From Simplicispira sedimenti (lineage in GTDB: Bacteria > Pseudomonadota > Gammaproteobacteria > Burkholderiales > Burkholderiaceae_C), in NCBI RefSeq assembly GCF_022760965.1, contig NZ_JAKVIJ010000006.1, forward strand, positions 124,001-188,000: a stretch of 64,000 nucleotides of DNA, in the 5' to 3' direction. Each line of letters opens with the position of its first letter. Position 1 is the first letter of the stretch. The notes under the pieces were generated by a model. It saw only the letters and a list, made by a program, of their open reading frames with translations. It was not told the DNA's origin and searched no databases. This document shows, piece by piece, positions 25,081-33,372 of the stretch. Position numbers and translations under genes: made by a program.

Positions 25081-26576
25081 TCCAGTCCTTCCTCTACCAG
25101 TTCTGCGGCGCGCAGCAGGGCGCGGGCCTTGTGTTCTGTTTCGCGCCACTCCATCTCGGGCACGGAATCGGCCACCACGCCTGCGGCGGCCTGCACATAG
25201 AGCTGCCCGTCCTTGACGATGGCGGTGCGGATGGCGATGGCCAGGTCCATGTCGCCCGCGTAGCTCAGGTAGCCGCAGGCGCCGCCATACACGCCGCGCT
25301 TGACGGGTTCGAGCTGGTCGATCAGCTCCATGGCATGTACCTTGGGCGCACCAGTGAGCGTACCTGCGGGGAAGGTGGCCTTGAGCACGTCCATGCTGGT
25401 CATGCCGTCGTGCAGCAAGCCTTCGACGTTGCTCACGATGTGCATCACATGGCTGTAGCGCTCCACCACGAAAGCCTCCGTCACCTTCACGCTGCCGGTC
25501 TTGGCGATGCGCCCGATGTCGTTGCGCGCCAGGTCGATCAGCATCACATGCTCGGCGCGTTCCTTGGGGTCGTTCACCAGTTCGATCTCGGCGGCCTTGT
25601 CCAGTTCGGGCGTGGCACCGCGCGGGCGCGTGCCTGCCAGGGGCCGGATGGTGACCTTCTGGCCCTCGGGCGTACTTTCCTGGCGCACCAAAATCTCGGG
25701 GCTGGCGCCCACCACATGGCTGTCGCCCAGGTGGTAGTAGTACATGTAGGGCGAGGGGTTGAGCGAGCGCAATGCGCGGTAGAGCGACAGCGGCGAGGCC
25801 TCAAAGCGCTTGTGGATGCGCTGGCCCACCTGTACCTGCATGAAGTCGCCTGCCGCGATCAGTTCCTTGGCGCGCTCCACGGCAGCCAGGTAGTCCTGCT
25901 TGGCAAAGCTGCGCTGGGCGGGGTGGCTTTCCGTGGGTTTGACCACCGGGGCGCTCACCGAGTATTTGAGCTGGTCCTTGAGTTCGCGCAGGCGCTTTTT
26001 GCCGCGGGCATAGGCCTCGGTCTGGCCTGGGTCGGCATAGACGATGAGGTAGAGCTTGCCCGAGAGGTTGTCGATGACGGCCAACTCCTCGCATTGCAGC
26101 AGCAGGATGTCGGGCATGCCCAGGGTGTCGGGCGGGCAGGTGTGCTCCAGCTTCTTTTCGATATGGCGCACCGCGTCGTAGCCGAAGTAGCCCGCCAGGC
26201 CGCCGCAAAAGCGCGGCAGGCCGGGACGCAGGGCGACCTTGAAGCGCTTTTGGTAGGCCTGCACAAAGTCCAGCGGGTTGCCAGGCGCGCTCTCCACCAC
26301 CTGGCCGTCGGTCACCACCTCGGTGACGGCATCGGCGCCAAAGCCACGCGAGCGCAGCAAGGTGCGTGCGGGCAGGCCGATGAAGCTGTAGCGGCCAAAA
26401 CGCTCGCCCCCCACCACGGATTCGAGTAAAAAACTGTACTTGCCGCCGTCACGCGTGTGCGCCAGCTTGAGGTACAGGGACAAGGGGGTTTCCAGGTCGG
26501 CGAAGGCTTCCGCGATCAGCGGAATGCGGTTGTAGCCTTCGCGCGCAAGGCTTTGAAATTCAAGTTCGGTGATCAC
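25077..26576 (-). CDS. trpE: Anthranilate synthase component I
   Basis: Converts chorismate and ammonia to anthranilate. 499 aa. The N-terminal tryptophan feedback site is recognisable (LLESVVGGERFGRYSFIG). The chorismate-binding core has HIVSNVEGLL, ATFPAGTLTGAPKVHAMELI and GVYGGACGYLSYAGDMDLAI. The start is a GTG at 26576 with GGGAG seven bases upstream; that GGGAG lies within a repeated GGGAGCCTCCC sequence of the leader and may be masked by pairing. First structural gene of the operon. Confidence 0.95.
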   Translation of the reverse strand: MITELEFQSLAREGYNRIPLIAEAFADLETPLSLYLKLAHTRDGGKYSFLLESVVGGERFGRYSFIGLPARTLLRSRGFGADAVTEVVTDGQVVESAPGNPLDFVQAYQKRFKVALRPGLPRFCGGLAGYFGYDAVRHIEKKLEHTCPPDTLGMPDILLLQCEELAVIDNLSGKLYLIVYADPGQTEAYARGKKRLRELKDQLKYSVSAPVVKPTESHPAQRSFAKQDYLAAVERAKELIAAGDFMQVQVGQRIHKRFEASPLSLYRALRSLNPSPYMYYYHLGDSHVVGASPEILVRQESTPEGQKVTIRPLAGTRPRGATPELDKAAEIELVNDPKERAEHVMLIDLARNDIGRIAKTGSVKVTEAFVVERYSHVMHIVSNVEGLLHDGMTSMDVLKATFPAGTLTGAPKVHAMELIDQLEPVKRGVYGGACGYLSYAGDMDLAIAIRTAIVKDGQLYVQAAAGVVADSVPEMEWRETEHKARALLRAAELVEEGLE

Positions 26577-26693
26577 GGGGGAGGCTCCCTGCTCGGGCGG
26601 GGCGGCTTCCCGTTGGATGGGAGCGCACCGCAGTTCATGGGTCAGGCCCGCTGCGGGGCCCAGGGTGCACGCCGGGAGGCTCCCGGGTGCCGG
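26577..26693 (-). promoter_or_regulatory. trp leader region with alternative pairing segments
   Basis: Between the leader peptide stop and trpE. The 11-base GGGAGCCTCCC (minus strand) occurs exactly twice, at 26674-26684 and 26579-26589, and a related GGGGAGCC lies over the Trp codons at 26730-26737. The first copy sits in a hairpin (CCGGGAG / CTCCCGG, 26672-26686) a few bases after the leader stop; the second contains the trpE ribosome binding site. Ribosome stalling could switch which GGGAG pairs with which CTCCC. No T-run terminator is seen, so translational attenuation is as likely as transcriptional. Confidence 0.55.
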
Positions 26694-26777
26694 TCAGGTG
26701 TTCAGGCAGACAGGCTTGCGCCAGGGCCAGGCTCCCCGGTCGCTGCGACCTGTGATGAACACGCGGTGGATGAACAT
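26694..26777 (-). CDS. trpL: trp operon leader peptide (Trp-Pro-Trp)
   Basis: 27-codon ORF from ATG 26777 to TGA 26694, upstream of trpE on the same strand. It begins MFIHRVFITGRSDRG and has AWPWRKP, two Trp codons within three near the end, the classic layout of an attenuation leader. A TG-extended -10 hexamer TACACT lies six bases before the ATG, which would put the transcript start at the A of the ATG, i.e. a leaderless leader, as reported for Sinorhizobium trpL. Small size and lack of a family make this a pattern-based call. Confidence 0.68.
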   Translation of the reverse strand: MFIHRVFITGRSDRGAWPWRKPVCLNT

Positions 26778-26783
26778 GCGTGC

Positions 26784-26792
26784 AGTGTAGCA
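26784..26792 (-). promoter_or_regulatory. Extended -10 promoter element of the trp operon
   Basis: Minus-strand TGCTACACT: a TGn extension plus TACACT, six bases before the trpL ATG. The -35 region at normal spacing is poor, which is usual for extended -10 promoters. Inferred from position and match only. Confidence 0.4.
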
Positions 26793-26900
26793 AATGCGGT
26801 TGCGTCCAGTCGCCCCCAGAGCGCAAGGTCAGGAGCCGCTCCCCCATGGAAACCCTGATGCGCGCCCTCCCCCAGATGGGCACAATTTGTTTCATTAAGC

Positions 26901-26912
26901 GAACGCTCGTTC
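26901..26912. promoter_or_regulatory. Perfect inverted repeat upstream of the chalcone isomerase-like gene
   Basis: GAACG-CT-CGTTC, 18 bp before the start codon, in an AT-rich stretch that probably contains the promoter. Short palindromes of this form are typical operators of TetR-type dimers. No regulator gene is adjacent, so the binding protein is unknown. Confidence 0.35.
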
Positions 26913-26930
26913 TTTTTCGTGAGGATCTTT

Positions 26931-27512
26931 ATGCGCAAAGCACTGCACGCCCTTTTTCTTGCCACCGGCCTATGCTGGGCCTCGGCGTCGCTGGCAGCCG
27001 TGGAGATTTCCGGCATCAAGCTGGAAGACAGCATCACCATCGCGGACACCAAACTCCAGCTCAATGGCGCAGGCATCCGCTACAAAGGGCCGTTCAAGGT
27101 GTATGTGGGCGACCTGTACACCACGCAGCCCGTGAAGTCGCTGGACGAACTGCTCGCGGCCCCTGGTCCCAAACGCCTGACGATGACCTTCCTGCGCGAG
27201 ATCAACTCTGCCGACTTCGGCAAGTTGCTCACCCGGGGCATTGAGGACAACACCAGCAAGGCGGAGATGTCCAAGATCATTCCGGGAATGATCAAGATGG
27301 GCGAGATTTTTGCCGCCAACAAGTCCTTTGCCCCCGGCGATGTGTGCGCGCTGGAATGGGACCCCGCCAAGGGCCTGAGCATCTGGGCCAAAGGCAAGCT
27401 GCAGTCCGAACCCTTCAAGGACCCTGCCTTCTTCAAGGCGCTGATGTCGATCTGGTTTGGCCAGAACCCTGCCGACTGGAAGCTCAAGGACGCCATGCTG
27501 GGCGCCAAGTGA
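26931..27512 (+). CDS. Exported chalcone isomerase-like protein
   Basis: 193 aa with a signal peptide (LHALFLATGLCWASASLAAV), start ATG 26931 with GTGAGGA upstream. The mature part fits the bacterial chalcone-isomerase-like fold: ISGIKLEDSI, LQLNGAGIRYKGPFKVYVGD, LYTTQPVKSLDELL, MTFLREINSADFGKLLTRGI. Plant enzymes of this fold isomerise chalcones or bind fatty acids; the bacterial periplasmic members have no established reaction, so catalytic function should not be assumed. A strong terminator follows. Confidence 0.85.
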   Translation: MRKALHALFLATGLCWASASLAAVEISGIKLEDSITIADTKLQLNGAGIRYKGPFKVYVGDLYTTQPVKSLDELLAAPGPKRLTMTFLREINSADFGKLLTRGIEDNTSKAEMSKIIPGMIKMGEIFAANKSFAPGDVCALEWDPAKGLSIWAKGKLQSEPFKDPAFFKALMSIWFGQNPADWKLKDAMLGAK

Positions 27513-27537
27513 TGCTCCAGCCACAGTCCTGAGCACC

Positions 27538-27564
27538 AAGACCTGTCCATGCGGCAGGTCTTTT
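27538..27564 (+). terminator. Rho-independent terminator after the chalcone isomerase-like gene
   Basis: Perfect 8-bp stem AAGACCTG / CAGGTCTT with a 9-base loop followed by TTTT (the stem ends inside the T-run), 26 bp after the stop codon. The rest of the gap to the chemoreceptor (27565-27763) contains a CCGATAAG (around 27640) that resembles a sigma-28 -10 element, but no convincing -35 partner was found. Confidence 0.8.
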
Positions 27565-27763
27565 CATTGGTGCGTGGCCGAGGTGTCGCCTGGTCGACAC
27601 TTTATAGAGGATTGCGCGAATAGCACGCACCTCCTCGCCCCGATAAGCTGACCCTCAGACGCCCAGCCCCAGCGCCAGCGAGGTTCCAGGCAGGAGACAC
27701 ATGCTCCAGCCGCCCACGCCTGTCTGCTCCATCGTTACCCAATACCCGATATCCGAGACCACC

Positions 27764-29416
27764 ATGAATTTCAGCAACCTCCGCGTCGGCCCCCGTCTGG
27801 GCCTGGGTTTTGGCGTCATCCTGTTGATCACTGCCATCATTGCCTTGGGCGGCATGTGGCGCATCGGCGTGCTCAAGGACGCCAGCGAACGCGTGGCCAC
27901 GCGCGAGATCGAACAGCGCACGCTGGTGGAAGACTGGGCCTCGGACATCCGGCTGAACTGGGTGCGTACCGAAGCCTTCCTCAAGGCCATCGACACGGCC
28001 TACATGGAACAACTCACCAACGAGATGAAGACCACCGCCACGGCCACCGAGGGCAAGGTCAAGCGCATCGAGGAACTGGTGCAGGACAGCCGCGGCAAGG
28101 CACTGTTGGCCGACATCGCCACGGCGCGTGACACCTACCTCGCCAAGCTGGCCGAGATCCGCGAACTGCACCGTGGCGGCGAGCCGACCATTCCCGCCAT
28201 GGTGGACCAGCAACTGCGCCCCCTGGCCAACAAGTACCTGCAGGCACTGGACGCGCTGCGCTCCTTCATGGCCAGCCAGTTGAGCGCCAGCCAGCAGGAC
28301 ACGGCCACCATGGCCAGCGCCAGCCAGACGCTGCTGGGCGTGGGCGCCCTGGCGGCCATTGCGCTGGGCACCTTCATGGCCTGGATGGTGACGCGCTCCA
28401 TCGTCACCCCGCTGCGCCAGGGCATGCGCGCCGCCGAGAAGATCGCCGACGGAGACCTGACCCAGCCGCTGTCCACCACGGCCCGTGACGAGACCGGTCA
28501 ACTGCTGCAGGCCCTGGCCCACATGCAGGCCAAGCTCGCATCCATCGTGTGCGACGTGCGCCGCAACGCCGAAGGCGTGGCCACCGCCAGCAACGAAATT
28601 GCCCAGGGCAACAACGACCTGTCGGCACGCACCGAGCAACAGGCCAGCGCGCTGGAGCAAACCTCCGCATCCATGGAGCAACTGGGCTCCACCGTGCGCC
28701 AGAACGCCGACAACGCGCGCCAGGCCAACCAACTGGCGGTCAACGCTTCCAGCGTGGCTCAGCAGGGCGGCGAGGTGGTGGCCGAGGTGGTGCAGACCAT
28801 GAAGGGCATCAGCGCGGCCAGCAACAAGATTGCGGACATCATCAGCGTGATCGACGGCATCGCCTTCCAGACCAACATCCTGGCGCTCAACGCCGCCGTG
28901 GAAGCCGCCCGTGCCGGCGAGCAGGGCCGGGGCTTTGCCGTGGTAGCCAGCGAGGTGCGCTCGCTGGCCGGACGCAGCGCCGAAGCGGCCAAGGAAATCA
29001 AACAACTCATCAGCGCCAGCACCGAGCGAGTGGAGGCCGGCTCTGCGCAGGTGGACCGCGCAGGCGCCACCATGCAGGAGGTAGTGGGCGCCATTCGCCG
29101 CGTGACCGACATCATGGGCGAGATCAGCGCCGCCAGCAGCGAGCAAAGCCAGGGCGTGGCCCAGGTGGGTGAGGCCATCACCCAGATGGACCAGGCCACG
29201 CAGCAGAACGCCGCGCTGGTCGAGGAAAGCGCTGCCGCCGCAGACAGCCTGCGCAACCAGGCGGCGCAACTGGTACAGGCCATGTCCGTGTTCCACACGG
29301 GCACGGGCAGCAGCGCTGCGGCACGCAGCCGCATGGAGCAAGCAGCGGCGCCTGCGCCCACGCCTGCGCCAACCACACTGCCGGGCCACGGTGCGCAGCG
29401 CCGCCTGGCGGCCTGA
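27764..29416 (+). CDS. Methyl-accepting chemotaxis protein
   Basis: 550 aa chemoreceptor. TM1 about 10-32, a periplasmic four-helix-bundle sensor about 40-190, TM2 about 195-215, HAMP about 217-270, and a coiled-coil signalling domain with the conserved tip IDGIAFQTNILALNAAVEAA. Start at MNFSNLRVGPRLGLGFGV; the frame extends 21 codons upstream without support. The C-terminus is an Ala/Pro-rich tail without an NWETF-type pentapeptide, so it probably depends on other receptors for CheR/CheB tethering. The ligand is not predictable. Confidence 0.93.
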   Translation: MNFSNLRVGPRLGLGFGVILLITAIIALGGMWRIGVLKDASERVATREIEQRTLVEDWASDIRLNWVRTEAFLKAIDTAYMEQLTNEMKTTATATEGKVKRIEELVQDSRGKALLADIATARDTYLAKLAEIRELHRGGEPTIPAMVDQQLRPLANKYLQALDALRSFMASQLSASQQDTATMASASQTLLGVGALAAIALGTFMAWMVTRSIVTPLRQGMRAAEKIADGDLTQPLSTTARDETGQLLQALAHMQAKLASIVCDVRRNAEGVATASNEIAQGNNDLSARTEQQASALEQTSASMEQLGSTVRQNADNARQANQLAVNASSVAQQGGEVVAEVVQTMKGISAASNKIADIISVIDGIAFQTNILALNAAVEAARAGEQGRGFAVVASEVRSLAGRSAEAAKEIKQLISASTERVEAGSAQVDRAGATMQEVVGAIRRVTDIMGEISAASSEQSQGVAQVGEAITQMDQATQQNAALVEESAAAADSLRNQAAQLVQAMSVFHTGTGSSAAARSRMEQAAAPAPTPAPTTLPGHGAQRRLAA

Positions 29417-29417
29417 C

Positions 29418-30113
29418 CTACGCCAGCTGCGCGAGCGAATCCACCCAGCCGTCCGCATCCACGCTGCGGGCGTCTTGGCCGTGGTTGTAACCGTAGGTCA
29501 CCAGCACCACCGGGCAGCCGGCCGCGCGGGCGGCCTGGGCATCGTTGCTGGAGTCGCCCACCATCAGGGTGCGCGCAGGCTGGGTGCCCAGGGCCTCGCA
29601 GGTTTTGCGCAGGGGCAGCGGGTCGGGTTTCTTGCGCTCAAAGCTGTCGCCGCCGAACACATGCTCGAAATGCCCCGCCAGCCCCTTGGCGTGCAACAAG
29701 TCCACCGCAAACGCGTGCGGCTTGTTGGTCAGACAGGCCAGGCGCAGGCCACGCGCACGCAGCGCCTGCAAACCCTGGTCCGCACCGGGGTACACCTGGG
29801 CACACTGGCCGTTGATGGCGCGGTAGTGTGCCTGGTAACTGGCCCAGGCCTGCGCAAACAATGCTTCGATTTTGATAGCGCGTTGCGCTTCATCCATGGG
29901 CGCCAGCACATGATTGAGCACTGAACGCAGCAAATGCTCCGATCCCTTGCCCACCATGCGTTCGATCTGCGTCGCGTCGATCGGCGGCAAGGCCAGGTCA
30001 TGCAGCATGCGGCCCAGGGCCCCGGCAAAGTCGCCCAGGGTGTCCACCAAGGTGCCGTCAAGGTCGATGATCGCGGCGTCCAGCGCCCCTACTTGCAAGG
30101 GGACCTGCATCAC
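29418..30113 (-). CDS. gph: Phosphoglycolate phosphatase
   Basis: HAD-superfamily enzyme that removes phosphate from 2-phosphoglycolate; 231 aa. Motif I IIDLDGTLVDTLGDF, motif II LACLTNKP, motif III Lys in SFERKKPDPLPL, motif IV MVGDSSNDAQAARAAG. The GTG at 30113 overlaps the rpe stop (GTGA); the next codon is ATG at 30110. The rpe-gph pair is common in proteobacteria. Around 29862-29886 a short segment resembles the end of a family 1 repeat (GCTATCAAAAT) inside the coding sequence. Confidence 0.92.
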   Translation of the reverse strand: MMQVPLQVGALDAAIIDLDGTLVDTLGDFAGALGRMLHDLALPPIDATQIERMVGKGSEHLLRSVLNHVLAPMDEAQRAIKIEALFAQAWASYQAHYRAINGQCAQVYPGADQGLQALRARGLRLACLTNKPHAFAVDLLHAKGLAGHFEHVFGGDSFERKKPDPLPLRKTCEALGTQPARTLMVGDSSNDAQAARAAGCPVVLVTYGYNHGQDARSVDADGWVDSLAQLA

Positions 30114-30790
30114 GCCAGCTGCGCCCGCATGGCGTCGATCACGCTGCGGTAGTCGGGCTTGCCAAAAATGGCGCTGCCCGCCACGAAGGTGTCGGCCCCA
30201 GCGTCGGCCACGCGGCGGATGTTCTCCTGCTTGATGCCGCCGTCCACCTCCAGCCGGATGTCCTTGCCGCTGGCGTCGATGCGCTTGCGCACGGCCTCGA
30301 TCTTGCGCAGTGCCGAGTCGATGAAGCTCTGGCCGCCAAAGCCGGGGTTGACGCTCATGATGAGGATGAGGTCGATGTCATCGATCACCCAGTCCAGCAC
30401 GTCCAGCGGCTGCGCGGGGTTGAACACCAGCCCCGGCTTGACGCCCTTGGAGCGGATGGCCTGGATGCTGCGGTGCACATGGCCCGAGGCGTCAGGGTGG
30501 AAGCTGATGTAGTCGGCACCGGCCTCGGCAAAGGCGGCGGCCAGTGCGTCCACGGGCTGGATCATCAGGTGCACGTCGATGGGTACGGCCTGGCCTGCGG
30601 GCGTGACGGCATGGGGCTTGAGCGCCTGGCACACCATGGGGCCAAAGGTCAGGTTGGGCACGTAATGGTTGTCCATCACGTCGAAATGGATCCAGTCGGC
30701 ACCGGCGGCGATGACGCTGCGCACTTCCTCGCCCAGGCGGGCAAAGTCGGCGGACAGGATCGAGGGGGCAATGCGGTAGGTGGGGCTCAT
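30110..30790 (-). CDS. rpe: Ribulose-phosphate 3-epimerase
   Basis: Interconverts ribulose-5-phosphate and xylulose-5-phosphate in the pentose phosphate pathway. 226 aa TIM barrel with IAPSILSADFARLGEEV, WIHFDVMDNHYVPNLTFGP, DVHLMIQPVD, MSVNPGFGGQSFIDSALRKI and LEVDGGIKQENI. Start ATG 30790; divergent from apaG across 30 bp and overlapping gph by 4 bp. Confidence 0.95.
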   Translation of the reverse strand: MSPTYRIAPSILSADFARLGEEVRSVIAAGADWIHFDVMDNHYVPNLTFGPMVCQALKPHAVTPAGQAVPIDVHLMIQPVDALAAAFAEAGADYISFHPDASGHVHRSIQAIRSKGVKPGLVFNPAQPLDVLDWVIDDIDLILIMSVNPGFGGQSFIDSALRKIEAVRKRIDASGKDIRLEVDGGIKQENIRRVADAGADTFVAGSAIFGKPDYRSVIDAMRAQLA

Positions 30791-30820
30791 GGCGCCATTG
30801 TCGCAGTTACCATTCGCGAC

Positions 30821-31231
30821 ATGAGCCCCAAGCATGCTTTCAGCGTCGAAGTCCAACCCGAATACCTGGCCGGCCAATCCGACCCGGCCCAGGACGACTA
30901 CCAGTTTGCCTACACGGTCACGGTGATCAACCAGGGCACGGTGGCAGCGCAACTGATCTCTCGGCACTGGGTCATCAGCGACGCCCTGGGGCATACCCAG
31001 GAGGTCAAGGGCCTGGGGGTGGTGGGCCGACAGCCCCTGCTCCAACCGGGCGAATCCTTCCAGTACACCAGCGGCTGCCCCCTGCGTACGCCCACGGGCA
31101 CCATGCACGGCCATTACCACTGCGTGGGGGAGGACGGCGAAGCGTTCGAAGTGCCCATCCCGCTGTTCCTGCTGGAAGCCACAGGTACGGGCCCCACCAG
31201 CGCTCCCCTGGGTGCGAGGGTGCTGCATTGA
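30821..31231 (+). CDS. apaG: ApaG family protein (CO2+/Mg2+ efflux protein ApaG by name)
   Basis: 136 aa single-domain immunoglobulin-like fold. The family core is clear: YTVTVINQGTVAAQLISRHW, VVGRQPLLQPGESFQYTSG, and GTMHGHYHCVGEDGEAFEVP. ApaG is often encoded near ApaH or KsgA; its biochemical role is still uncertain and the 'efflux' name is weakly supported. The TGA stop overlaps the TTG start of the next gene (TTGA). Confidence 0.9.
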   Translation: MSPKHAFSVEVQPEYLAGQSDPAQDDYQFAYTVTVINQGTVAAQLISRHWVISDALGHTQEVKGLGVVGRQPLLQPGESFQYTSGCPLRTPTGTMHGHYHCVGEDGEAFEVPIPLFLLEATGTGPTSAPLGARVLH

Positions 31232-33210
31232 ATGCGCCCCTGACCACCGCAACGGCCGAGCTGGAACAGCTGCTGGCCCGGCTGAACCCCGGCGCAGGCC
31301 TGGCCGAGCGCCACCTGTGGCTGCTGGAGCTGACGGGCTGGGTACGCGGGGACCAGGCGTCCGTCCCGGCCACACTTGACCGGGTGCAGGCCTTCATCGA
31401 TGCGGTGGATGCGCGCCCGGAGCTGCAATCGCGCCTGCAGGCCTGGTGGCAGGTGCTGGTGGAGACGGTGGACATCACCACCTTGCTGGCCGATTTTGGC
31501 TTTGCGCCGCGCAACGCCATGGTCAGCGAAATGGCTGCACGCCTGCGCCACAAGCTGCTGCCCGGCAGCCCCGAGACGCTGGACGCCTCGGAGCTGTTCA
31601 GCCTGGCGCTGCCCACGGCCTTTGACGCCCAGTGGCTGGCCGCGGTACCCGAGCCGCAGCTCAACCGGCTGGTGCGCCTGTTGGCCGGCCCGGACAACCA
31701 AGGGCTGCAGTGGAAGACCGCGCTGCTGGACGCCATCACCTACTGCGCCGGGCAGATCCTGTCCACCGGCTTTGCCCCTGACCTGCGCCTGCGCATGAGC
31801 GAGCAGGCGCGCGAGTCCCAACCGTTCCACGCGCTGATCCGCGACGTGGAAAGCCTGCGCGTGGAGGTGCTGCACGGCCTGCGCACGCCCGAGCGGCTGG
31901 ACGAGGCGGCGCAGCGCCTGCGCGAGCGGCTCGAAGCCTGCCGCGCCGCTGCCGCCACGGTGTACCAGCATTTCGAGGACAGCGGCATCTCGGTGGGCCT
32001 GGTGTTTCGTGTGCGCCAGTTGCGCGAGCGCATCCTGCGCGTGCGTGCGCTGCTCGATTGCGTGCTCTCGCCCACCCTGGCCCTGAGCGCCGCACAGTTG
32101 CTGGCACAGCTCGTCAAGGTGGGGCAGGAGCGGCGCAGCCTGCGCGCGCTGCTGCGTGCCAATTCATCCTTGCTGGCGGCCAAGGTGGCCGAGCGCAGCG
32201 CCGAGACCGGCGAGCACTACATCACCCGCACCCCGGCCGAATACCGCGCCATGGTGGGCAAGGCCGCCGGGGGCGGCGCGGTGATGGCCTTCACCACGCT
32301 GGTCAAGTTTGGGCTGTATGCGCTGGCGCTGTCGGCCTTCTGGGGTGGCTTTCTGGCGGGCGTGAACTATGCCCTGAGCTTTGTGCTGATCCAGTTGCTG
32401 CATTTCACCGTGGCGACCAAGCAGCCCGCCATGACGGCACCGGCCATGGCCGCCAAGCTCAAGGAGCTTGACTCCGACAGCGCCGTGCAGTCCTTCGTGG
32501 ACGAGGTCACGCACCTGGTGCGCTCGCAGGTGGCAGCCGTGCTGGGCAACGTGCTGGTGGTGTATCCCGCGGCGCTGCTGCTGACGCTGGGACTGGCATC
32601 GGTCCTGGGGGCTCCCTTCCTCAGCGAGGACAAGGCACTGCATGTGCTCGACTCGCTGCACCTGCTCGGCCCCTCGGTGCTGTTTGCGGCATTCACCGGG
32701 GTGCTGCTGTTTGCGTCCAGCATCGTCGCCGGGTGGACGGAAAACTGGTTCGTCCTGCACCGCTTGGATTCGGCCCTGCGCTACAACCCGCGCATCACAC
32801 ACTGGCTGGGTGCGCAGCGGGCCGCGCGCTGGGCAGGCTTTCTGCGTGACAACATTTCTGGCTTTGCGGCCAACATCTCGCTGGGCTTCATGCTGGGGTT
32901 GACACCTGCGGTGGCGGGTTTTTTCGGCCTGGGGCTGGACGTGCGCCACGTGACGCTGTCCTCCGGGCAGTTGGGCGCGGCCACCGCCAGCCTGGGCCTG
33001 CAAAGCCTGCACATGCCTGCGTTCTGGTGGGCTGTGGCGTTGATTCCCCTCAATGGCGCACTGAACGTGGGCGTCAGCTTTGTGCTGGCTTTCCGGCTGG
33101 CGCTGCGCGCGCAAAACGTCAGTGGCGTGGATCGCTCGCGGATCTACCACGCGATCCGTTCACGCCTGCGCAGCGCACCCATAGGGTTTTTCTGGCCAGT
33201 GCGCCCGTAG
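31228..33210 (+). CDS. COG4389-type membrane protein ('site-specific recombinase' by tradition)
   Basis: 660 aa. The N-terminal half (1-330) is soluble and helical (RLNPGAGLAERHLWLLELTG, VDITTLLADFGFAPRNAMVS). The C-terminal half has about six hydrophobic segments (LLTLGLASVLGAPFLS, ISLGFMLGLTPAVAGFFGL). It matches proteins annotated as the gonococcal Gcr site-specific recombinase family. No tyrosine or serine recombinase motif is visible and the membrane topology argues against recombination, so the traditional name is probably misleading. Only a TTG start fits (31228), overlapping the apaG stop. Confidence 0.8.
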   Translation: MNAPLTTATAELEQLLARLNPGAGLAERHLWLLELTGWVRGDQASVPATLDRVQAFIDAVDARPELQSRLQAWWQVLVETVDITTLLADFGFAPRNAMVSEMAARLRHKLLPGSPETLDASELFSLALPTAFDAQWLAAVPEPQLNRLVRLLAGPDNQGLQWKTALLDAITYCAGQILSTGFAPDLRLRMSEQARESQPFHALIRDVESLRVEVLHGLRTPERLDEAAQRLRERLEACRAAAATVYQHFEDSGISVGLVFRVRQLRERILRVRALLDCVLSPTLALSAAQLLAQLVKVGQERRSLRALLRANSSLLAAKVAERSAETGEHYITRTPAEYRAMVGKAAGGGAVMAFTTLVKFGLYALALSAFWGGFLAGVNYALSFVLIQLLHFTVATKQPAMTAPAMAAKLKELDSDSAVQSFVDEVTHLVRSQVAAVLGNVLVVYPAALLLTLGLASVLGAPFLSEDKALHVLDSLHLLGPSVLFAAFTGVLLFASSIVAGWTENWFVLHRLDSALRYNPRITHWLGAQRAARWAGFLRDNISGFAANISLGFMLGLTPAVAGFFGLGLDVRHVTLSSGQLGAATASLGLQSLHMPAFWWAVALIPLNGALNVGVSFVLAFRLALRAQNVSGVDRSRIYHAIRSRLRSAPIGFFWPVRP

Positions 33211-33266
33211 TGGCGTACAAAGCCCTCTGTCCTACACCCTGGCCGGTGTTTGGCATGTAAATTCCT

Positions 33267-33283
33267 TGGCAGGTTTCCTGCCA
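33267..33283. other. Perfect short hairpin in the gap before the antiporter gene
   Basis: TGGCAGG-TTT-CCTGCCA, a 7-bp stem with a 3-base loop, in the 162-bp gap 33211-33372. There is no T-run after it. It may end transcription of the COG4389 gene weakly or be an operator; nothing else was recognised in the gap. Confidence 0.35.
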
Positions 33284-33372
33284 CCGCCCGCCCCCTGCCA
33301 CCGCAGGCGGCGATGCCCATTGCCTGACCGCCCCCTTTGGGCCACCCCCGATCGACGCGGAGACACAATGAC

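Noticed and set aside
27636..27650. Sigma-28 promoter before the chemoreceptor
   Set aside because: A CCGATAAG resembling the -10 is present, but no matching -35 at the right distance.
31228..33210. Mobile element suggested by the 'recombinase' family name
   Set aside because: No flanking inverted or direct repeats, no recombinase catalytic motif, several membrane helices.
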